This document shows, piece by piece, positions 62,801 through 64,000 of a DNA stretch of 64,000 nt. Every line of letters starts with the position of its first letter. Within the stretch, counting starts at the first letter, position 1. This DNA comes from Apostichopus japonicus (Eukaryota; Echinodermata; Holothuroidea; Aspidochirotida; Stichopodidae): contig NC_092571.1 in NCBI RefSeq assembly GCF_037975245.1, positions 24,244,564 through 24,308,563 on the forward strand, given 5' to 3'. Below the pieces are notes generated by a model. That model did no database searches. It was not told the DNA's origin and saw only the letters and a list, made by a program, of their open reading frames with translations. Both the position numbers and the translations under genes were made by a program.

Positions 62801-63717
62801 GCAGATGCCGACCGCGTCCGAAGGAAGAGCTGGACACTGGCCCTCGTGGATGACCGGTCTTGGAATACACTCGCAGATGTCGCAGCCGTTATCATCCTGT
62901 TTGTAGCCGTTGGGACAGTACATCATACACATGACGTCCGCACATGGTTCTGTTCCGGGTATTGGGAGAAAAAACAAAATGCATATTCCGGTGGCTTTTT
63001 TATTTATTTTGAAATTTTTCATCTATATATACTGAGATTCGAAAGAGTGAAACTATACACACAAAATTGGCACGTGCCATTGTTAACCATTGTTGAGTCA
63101 GGAGCAATCTCTGACACCAAACTACAGAGCTATGAGGTGCTAGTCAAAATTTTCATTTAGATGGTTAATAATGGTTTAGTACAAGATAATGTATTTTCTT
63201 ACTTTTTACAAAGAGCCCTTAAAAGTTCAAATCAAGGTTTAGGTTATATCCCTATACTCAAAGAGTAAATAATATTTATGTATTGTGTTTCAGGATTGCA
63301 CAGGTCACTCACTTCAAAAAGGCTGTATTGTGCTTACTTCATTAATTTACAATCTGAAATGGCTCACCACATGTCCACATAGTTTCAAAAAAGATTGAAT
63401 CTTGTAACTTAGAAAGATCTGTATTACACTTTCAACCTCCAACACCACATTGCAGGTTCTTCTCGTAAAGTTTGGGCAGATAGAGATCGACAGTCTATAG
63501 TAATCTTCCCGAATAAATCCCTAAAATGATTAAGCTTCCTCTACTAATTACTTAATAATTATACTACCTTTGTCTGGTATGGCTGGCATGCACTGATGAC
63601 CGCATCCATTGCTGCAGCACTTTTCACTGTCGGCACAGCCGCCGTCATGGTTACACATCTCAGCACAGATACCCATTGTATCAGCAGGGACAGCAGGACA
63701 GGTTCCTGGGTGGATTT
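29693..63717 (-). CDS. Giant multi-WAP / multi-antistasin protein with C-terminal GPI signal; 40 exons in window, 5' end beyond 64000
   Basis: Forty exons (listed singly) join in one frame on the minus strand. All 39 upstream exons have lengths divisible by three and all introns are phase 1. They encode 22 WAP domains (eight cysteines, core [11 protein letters not shown]) and 25 six-cysteine antistasin repeats (core CPxVMCxMFCxxGFxxDxxG, then C-x-x-C-x-C), about 1,910 residues. The last exon ends in a small-residue stretch and hydrophobic tail typical of GPI attachment. By family knowledge both modules are extracellular disulfide-rich folds found in serine-protease inhibitors; inhibition here is inferred. 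Exon order from 5': W, AW, W, W, A, W, A, A, A, WA, W, W, W, A, W, AA, A, AA, AA, AAA, A, A, WA, W, W, W, A, W, W, A, A, A, A, W x6, GPI tail. The start codon and signal peptide are outside the window. Two neighbouring genes cannot be fully excluded, but no internal stop exon or signal peptide is visible. Confidence 0.9.
29840..29915. repeat. aataac/aataaataaca microsatellite in the last intron
   Basis: Tandem 'aataacaataaat' units directly next to the acceptor of the final exon. Confidence 0.8.
30150..30540. repeat. ~21-bp minisatellite in intron
   Basis: Units of 'ggccacaccccaaagaagtat', about 18 copies with variants. The period is divisible by three, which creates spurious frames on both strands. 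It begins about 30 bp from the donor of the adjacent WAP exon. Confidence 0.85.
30574..30744 (-). CDS. WAP exon (last WAP domain)
   Basis: [19 protein letters not shown] ... [12 protein letters not shown], all eight cysteines, plus an acidic/Pro linker ([11 protein letters not shown]). Donor GTAAGT, phase 1. Confidence 0.9.
30880..30925 (+). repeat. Possible tRNA-like SINE fragment
   Basis: 'ctggataactcagccggtagagc' resembles a tRNA A-box region; no clear B box follows, so only a remnant. Confidence 0.25.
31603..31835 (+). mobile_element. Truncated copy of the fold-back element found at 48024-48572
   Basis: Shares 'cgatcttc', 'agcaaataccacc.gagtc', 'ttttggccaaaaacagggga', 'gagttggt.atgctag.cat' and 'tatgctatcaagtaacaaat' with 48030-48365. 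The second arm is missing. Confidence 0.7.
31838..32158 (+). mobile_element. 3' end remnant of a non-LTR retrotransposon
   Basis: Frame 31842-31930 gives [17 protein letters not shown], then RKTLRKEV and a stop; W-N-S-L followed by a basic helix is typical of the end of CR1/L2/RTE-type reverse-transcriptase ORFs. An AT-rich tail and a caaa-type repeat (~32105-32148) follow. Confidence 0.5.
32167..32310 (-). CDS. WAP exon
   Basis: [19 protein letters not shown] ... [12 protein letters not shown]; eight cysteines; 144 bp; donor GTGAGC, phase 1. Confidence 0.88.
32480..32900. repeat. ~105-bp minisatellite, about four units
   Basis: Units contain 'catgcttcaaagcactcgtactgac', 'gagcagttcctaacctttatctg' and 'taccactatacact'. 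The same family in reverse orientation lies at 50700-50980, in another intron of the same gene. Confidence 0.8.
33022..33165 (-). CDS. WAP exon
   Basis: [19 protein letters not shown] ... [12 protein letters not shown]; Ser of the usual CCSNG is Gly here; 144 bp, donor GTTAGT. Confidence 0.9.
33166..34457 (-). other. Intron, no further feature recognised
   Basis: AT-rich with weak short repeats ('gtaataa.caatatgtaat' near 33830-33960) and a tandem 'accaacataccaaagttgct' at 34375-34420. Confidence 0.5.
34458..34595 (-). CDS. WAP exon
   Basis: [20 protein letters not shown] ... [12 protein letters not shown]; short first loop; 138 bp; donor GTAAAT. Confidence 0.9.
35274..35426 (-). CDS. WAP exon
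   Basis: [19 protein letters not shown] ... [12 protein letters not shown]; 153 bp; donor GTAAGT, phase 1. Confidence 0.92.
36030..36290. repeat. G-rich minisatellite (ggtggggtggtgagggg + T-run)
   Basis: About seven units of 30-36 bp on the plus strand, beginning 26 bases inside the intron from the donor of the WAP exon at 36316. On the minus strand the WAP frame stays open through it. Confidence 0.85.
36316..36471 (-). CDS. WAP exon (first of the C-terminal run of six WAP domains)
   Basis: [19 protein letters not shown] ... [12 protein letters not shown]; 156 bp; donor GTAACA. The frame also continues open past the donor through a low-complexity intron segment. Confidence 0.92.
36541..36936. 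mobile_element. 396-bp MITE with 8-bp target-site duplication (GTTATAGC)
   Basis: Ends cataggcgtaggagc / ctcctacgcctatg, flanked by GTTATAGC at 36533-36540 and 36937-36944, with G/C-run subterminal parts. No transposase frame. Probably hAT- or P-type, a different family from the other two 8-bp-TSD elements. Confidence 0.85.
37070..37115 (+). repeat. G-rich tract with quadruplex potential
   Basis: Seven or more runs of four or five G separated by one or two T. The transcribed RNA would carry the C-rich complement. Confidence 0.7.
37343..37438 (-). CDS. Antistasin exon (diverged), predicted P1 Ser
   Basis: [20 protein letters not shown], then GC-ERCEC. The usual Gly after the third cysteine is replaced. 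96 bp, donor GTCAGT. Confidence 0.88.
37756..37848 (-). CDS. Antistasin exon, predicted P1 Asn
   Basis: [20 protein letters not shown], then GCRICTC. 93 bp, donor GTAAGT. Confidence 0.9.
38422..38517 (-). CDS. Antistasin exon, predicted P1 Leu
   Basis: [20 protein letters not shown], then GCKTCFC. 96 bp, donor GTAAGT. No Met start lies in frame, so it is easily missed by simple ORF calling. Confidence 0.9.
38972..39064 (-). CDS. Antistasin exon, predicted P1 Met
   Basis: [20 protein letters not shown], then GCNTCVC. 93 bp, donor GTAATG, phase 1. Confidence 0.9.
39145..39200 (+). mobile_element. TTAA MITE, piggyBac type, 5'-end fragment (copy 6)
   Basis: 'ttaaaggcattgaagactcg' followed by an internally shortened 'tctgaaaaagttaactttccg'; the remaining element is missing. 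Confidence 0.7.
39236..39325. repeat. ~26-bp tandem repeat
   Basis: Alternating 'ggctgtttacaccatcaact' and 'ggccatttacaccatcaact' units with 'aacgat', about four copies. Confidence 0.8.
39750..39905 (-). CDS. WAP exon
   Basis: [20 protein letters not shown] ... [20 protein letters not shown]; 156 bp; donor GTGAGT. Confidence 0.92.
40030..40230. repeat. 20-bp minisatellite, about nine units
   Basis: 'ttgtaccccatgaacctcgg' tandem, drifting to 'agatgtacc' at the right end. Confidence 0.9.
40654..40803 (-). CDS. WAP exon
   Basis: [19 protein letters not shown] ... [20 protein letters not shown]; 150 bp; donor GTAAAA. Confidence 0.92.
41703..41800 (-). repeat. Inverted partner of the repeat at 53440-53520
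   Basis: About 85 bp ('cgtcaggccaact...ctctctagtggataagcagtttgctaacagttttatttt') is the reverse complement of 53440-53520. Both are intronic in the same gene. Confidence 0.75.
41893..41988 (-). CDS. Antistasin exon, predicted P1 Met
   Basis: [20 protein letters not shown], then GCALCAC. 96 bp, donor GTAAGT. No in-frame Met near the start. Confidence 0.9.
42530..42688 (-). CDS. WAP exon
   Basis: [20 protein letters not shown] ... [12 protein letters not shown]; His of the CGHVC core is Arg; 159 bp; donor GTAACT. Confidence 0.92.
43036..43182 (-). CDS. WAP exon
   Basis: [19 protein letters not shown] ... [12 protein letters not shown]; 147 bp; donor GTGAGA. Confidence 0.92.
43814..43960 (-). 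CDS. WAP exon
   Basis: [19 protein letters not shown] ... [12 protein letters not shown]; 147 bp; donor GTATAA. Confidence 0.92.
43961..45160 (-). other. Intron, no further feature recognised
   Basis: AT-rich with G-rich tracts at 44409-44436 and 44606-44642; no additional cysteine-rich exon found. Confidence 0.5.
45161..45406 (-). CDS. Fused WAP + antistasin exon, predicted P1 Phe
   Basis: One uninterrupted 246-bp exon: WAP ([19 protein letters not shown] ... [12 protein letters not shown]) joined by PAEDVPV directly to an antistasin repeat ([20 protein letters not shown], then GCDTCIC). Same length and layout as the exon at 54770-55015. Confidence 0.93.
45563..46234 (+). CDS. Uncharacterised 223-codon open frame antisense within an intron (doubtful)
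   Basis: An ATG-to-stop frame on the plus strand inside the intron between the exons at 45161 and 46283. The product would be Lys/Asn/Arg-rich with no signal peptide, recognisable domain or cysteine pattern. It is the longest single open frame in the window, but the DNA is AT-rich and no splice or promoter evidence supports it, so chance is the leading explanation. Confidence 0.15.
   Translation: MPRDGRVFSFFSWFRKESMRYETMNPTIDQEIKRGNIREINKYERMFQRKNKGKDESNTSLKLSLKNIDINCVIARWCVRFSKLFQNLTYCKNSNLKTRHKTYNLSRATWKTIVLKGAENFNKRSFFITSLKFQVKIIIGQGLWIILPLTNNYHTWFNLLCSSNSPPVVRMLNRTITTKTLVEERKIKCNKTFIKETLAKNICQIFALSGRYKQIRKLCTLPP
46283..46378 (-). CDS. Antistasin exon, predicted P1 Arg
   Basis: [20 protein letters not shown], then GCEICQC, close to the classical antistasin consensus. 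96 bp, donor GTATGA. Confidence 0.92.
46725..46930. repeat. G-rich tandem repeats in intron
   Basis: Three 'cggaatgggtggggg' units, then three ~60-bp units with 'ggtgatacttagttttttgg' and 'gggagggagg'. Confidence 0.8.
47007..47102 (-). CDS. Antistasin exon, predicted P1 Asn
   Basis: [20 protein letters not shown], then GCDMCVC. 96 bp, donor GTAGGT. Confidence 0.9.
47658..47915 (-). CDS. Triple antistasin exon, predicted P1 Arg, Ala, Ala
   Basis: One 258-bp exon with three repeats: [28 protein letters not shown] and [14 protein letters not shown]. The first two repeats closely match the exon at 50333-50512; the third matches the second repeat of the exon at 48606-48782. Donor GTATGT. Confidence 0.94.
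48024..48572. mobile_element. 549-bp fold-back element with ~160-bp inverted arms
   Basis: The left arm (from cattacgatcttcc) and right arm (ending ggaagatcgtaatg) are imperfect reverse complements, including 'ttttggccaaaaacagggga' and 'cacacaggaaagtagt'. No obvious target duplication. Related copy at 31603-31835. Confidence 0.75.
48606..48782 (-). CDS. Double antistasin exon, predicted P1 Met and Ala
   Basis: [14 protein letters not shown] and [14 protein letters not shown] repeats in one 177-bp exon; donor GTGAGT. The fold-back element ends 33 bp into the downstream intron. Confidence 0.93.
49152..49328 (-). CDS. Double antistasin exon, predicted P1 Arg and Ala
   Basis: [14 protein letters not shown] and [14 protein letters not shown] repeats; 177 bp; donor GTAAGT. 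Confidence 0.93.
49730..49816 (-). CDS. Antistasin exon, predicted P1 Ser
   Basis: [19 protein letters not shown], then GCDICVC. At 87 bp it is the shortest exon, carrying little beyond the six-cysteine core. Donor GTTGGT. Confidence 0.9.
50333..50512 (-). CDS. Double antistasin exon, predicted P1 Arg and Ala
   Basis: [14 protein letters not shown] and [14 protein letters not shown]; 180 bp; donor GTAAGG. Recent duplicate of part of the exon at 47658-47915. Confidence 0.93.
50700..50980. repeat. Minisatellite, reverse-orientation relative of 32480-32900
   Basis: About three units with 'ggttaggaactgttcatact', 'cagtacaagtgctttgaagc' and 'gtggtatta'; reverse complements match the 32480-32900 array. 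Confidence 0.75.
51419..51574 (-). CDS. WAP exon
   Basis: [20 protein letters not shown] ... [12 protein letters not shown]; 156 bp; donor GTACGA. Confidence 0.92.
51625..51885 (+). mobile_element. 3' end remnant of a non-LTR retrotransposon (CR1/L2-like)
   Basis: Frame starting near 51640 reads [11 protein letters not shown], then [16 protein letters not shown], the classical end of a CR1/L2-type reverse-transcriptase ORF (x-E-L-W-N-S-L ... S-F-K-R-x-L). The 3' tail has 'ggtgctatataaat' and a tta repeat. Confidence 0.75.
52309..52404 (-). CDS. Antistasin exon, predicted P1 Arg
   Basis: [20 protein letters not shown], then GCEICQC. 96 bp, donor GTAAGA. Confidence 0.92.
52893..53048 (-). CDS. 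WAP exon
   Basis: [20 protein letters not shown] ... [12 protein letters not shown]; 156 bp; donor GTGAGT. Confidence 0.92.
53440..53525 (+). repeat. Dispersed repeat, inverted partner at 41703-41800
   Basis: Contains 'ctgttagcaaactgcttatc' and ends 'ttggcctgacgttt', the block also present at 19643. Confidence 0.7.
53670..53804 (-). CDS. WAP exon (short first loop)
   Basis: [17 protein letters not shown] ... [12 protein letters not shown]; 135 bp, the shortest WAP exon; donor GTGAGT. Confidence 0.92.
54073..54219 (-). CDS. Degenerate WAP exon lacking one cysteine
   Basis: [18 protein letters not shown] ... [12 protein letters not shown]: the usual NGCG is NGRF, so the seventh cysteine is missing and one disulfide cannot form. 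Reading frame and splice sites are intact; 147 bp; donor GTAAGT. Confidence 0.9.
54770..55015 (-). CDS. Fused WAP + antistasin exon, predicted P1 Met
   Basis: WAP ([19 protein letters not shown] ... [12 protein letters not shown]) + linker KPAEDVPV + antistasin ([20 protein letters not shown], then GCEMCEC). 246 bp, duplicate in layout of 45161-45406. The frame runs open past the GTGAGT donor. Confidence 0.93.
55140..55915. repeat. ~30-bp minisatellite, about 25 units
   Basis: 'ctgagccaactggagggatgcttagcccccc' units. The array ends about 55 bp before the next exon's donor side. Near-multiple-of-three periods give long spurious frames on both strands. Confidence 0.9.
55969..56064 (-). CDS. 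Antistasin exon, predicted P1 Met
   Basis: [20 protein letters not shown], then GCEICDC. 96 bp, donor GTGAGT. Confidence 0.92.
56557..56655 (-). CDS. Antistasin exon, predicted P1 Met
   Basis: [20 protein letters not shown], then TGCPICAC, one residue longer than its siblings between the third and fourth cysteines. 99 bp, donor GTAATT. Confidence 0.91.
56810..57130. repeat. gaatt-rich tandem repeats and a duplicated ~85-bp segment
   Basis: 'tgaattgaattgaa' tracts; the block 'cattcattcatttatttgtt'...'acataaatattacaatgt' occurs at 56844-56890 and again at 56984-57025. Confidence 0.8.
57152..57241 (-). CDS. Antistasin exon, predicted P1 Ala
   Basis: [20 protein letters not shown], then GCDICVC. 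90 bp, donor GTAAGA. Confidence 0.92.
57760..57915 (-). CDS. WAP exon
   Basis: [20 protein letters not shown] ... [12 protein letters not shown]; 156 bp; donor GTAAGG. Confidence 0.92.
58756..58845 (-). CDS. Antistasin exon, predicted P1 Arg
   Basis: [20 protein letters not shown], then DCEICQC; the usual Gly before the fourth cysteine is Asp. 90 bp, donor GTGAGT. Confidence 0.91.
59210..59455. repeat. ~65-bp tandem repeat, about three units
   Basis: Units contain 'atatggccatataaagccag', 'ataacttgat.tacagtt' and 'ttccagatatgcagat.aag'; each carries the palindrome tatggccata. Confidence 0.85.
59709..59855 (-). CDS. WAP exon
   Basis: [20 protein letters not shown] ... [12 protein letters not shown]; 147 bp; donor GTAAAC. 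Confidence 0.92.
60262..60375 (-). repeat. Possible tRNA-like SINE head
   Basis: On the minus strand 'agctagtggataaaggtgg' (A-box-like) is followed by 'aggttctgggtttgg' (degenerate B box) at tRNA-like spacing. No clear tail. Confidence 0.3.
60769..60912 (-). CDS. WAP exon
   Basis: [17 protein letters not shown] ... [12 protein letters not shown]; 144 bp; donor GTAAGT. A Met-rich hydrophobic run upstream in the same frame is intron, beyond a CTCACAG acceptor. Confidence 0.9.
61295..62517. mobile_element. Composite dispersed repeat ending in a microsatellite and a 30-bp palindrome
   Basis: The right part has tandem phrases such as 'gtgaccaagtttcat' and 'tttgaccccaaatt', a (gatagagt)n array at 62427-62468 and a near-perfect palindrome at 62487-62516 (tagctcacaccag...ctggtatgagcta). 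A matching 'agaagctcatacc' occurs at about 61325. The stretch 61344-61850 looks like a separate insertion ending 'ctggccacaccactgg'. The end architecture could be Helitron-like, but the class is uncertain. Confidence 0.45.
62630..62665. repeat. Short tandem repeat (cagattgggc)
   Basis: Three to four copies of 'cagattgggc' just downstream of an exon donor. Confidence 0.8.
62707..62949 (-). CDS. Fused antistasin + WAP exon (reverse module order), predicted P1 Met
   Basis: One 243-bp exon with antistasin first ([20 protein letters not shown], then GCDICEC), a short linker IPRPVIHEG, then WAP ([18 protein letters not shown] ... [12 protein letters not shown]). The order is opposite to the other two fused exons. 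Donor GTAAGT. Confidence 0.93.
63568..63717 (-). CDS. WAP exon, most 5' exon visible
   Basis: [19 protein letters not shown] ... [12 protein letters not shown]; 150 bp, acceptor TCTGCAG and donor GTAGTA, phase 1 on both sides. The phase-1 acceptor means more coding exons lie beyond 64000. Confidence 0.92.
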
Positions 63718-64000
63718 CTGCAGGAAAAGCAATTTAACAACACATGGACATATAAGTGGCTGACTGTATTGTATGCTAAAACTAGCTCAAATAATTCCAC
63801 AGAATTTTGACCTGTGTTCAATCAAGGTTCTGTTTGTACTCCCTAGATCCATGGTGTCATATACTGCTGGTGTGTTTCTAGCCTAGACAGTAGGCTGCTA
63901 CAGTAAAATTGTTGTTAAACCTTAATACTTAATGATTATTAGTGGTTCAACTTCTGTTCACAAAGCTTGCTGCAGCCCACAGCGTCCAGGAAGTTTATTC
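63718..64000. other. Intron or flanking sequence, nothing further recognised
   Basis: No cysteine-rich frame with flanking splice sites; presumably intron of the same gene. Confidence 0.45.

Overview
This is eukaryotic genomic DNA from a marine invertebrate. Genes are split into short exons with GT/AG introns of 0.3-2 kb, AT-rich spacers, many minisatellites and many non-autonomous transposons. A long WAP/antistasin gene, a BTB-Kelch gene, and a tRNA-headed SINE ending in a 'gcgctatataaa'-type tail suggest a non-vertebrate deuterostome. An echinoderm is my best guess, but that is inference and not shown by the sequence.

Layout. 1-980 (+): last coding exon and 3' UTR of a PAPS-dependent sulfotransferase-like gene. 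980-5640: duplicated blocks carrying copies of a U2-snRNA-headed sequence, interrupted by a ~2.9 kb element with inverted, repeat-rich ends. 5640-15300: repeat-rich DNA with a 57-bp and a 22-bp minisatellite and four TTAA-flanked piggyBac-type MITEs; no convincing gene. 15409-25351 (+): a complete nine-exon BTB-BACK-Kelch (KLHL) gene of 613 codons whose frames join across every intron. Copies of the same MITE sit just upstream of its first coding exon and 15 bp after its stop codon. 25734-29150: spacer with an 8-bp-TSD MITE. 29150-64000 (-): one very large gene of tandem WAP and antistasin-type exons that runs off the right edge.

The main object is the minus-strand gene. I assembled 40 exons: 22 WAP domains, 25 six-cysteine antistasin repeats and a final exon whose C-terminus looks like a GPI-attachment signal. 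Every internal exon has a length divisible by three, and every intron interrupts codons in phase 1, so each exon is a cassette that can be duplicated, skipped or shuffled without a frameshift. The window covers about 5.7 kb of coding sequence (~1,910 residues). The 5' end, with the expected signal peptide, lies beyond 64000. Across the antistasin repeats the residue at the expected reactive (P1) position varies (Arg, Met, Ala, Ser, Asn, Leu, Phe), so the product looks like a cell-surface array of protease-inhibitor modules with several different predicted specificities.

The three genes show no sign of acting together. The KLHL product would be a Cullin-3 substrate adaptor in the cytoplasm, the sulfotransferase would act on a sulfate acceptor, and the WAP/antistasin protein would be extracellular and membrane-anchored. 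Exon boundaries were read by eye from splice consensus, frame and domain continuity; no alignment or transcript data were available.
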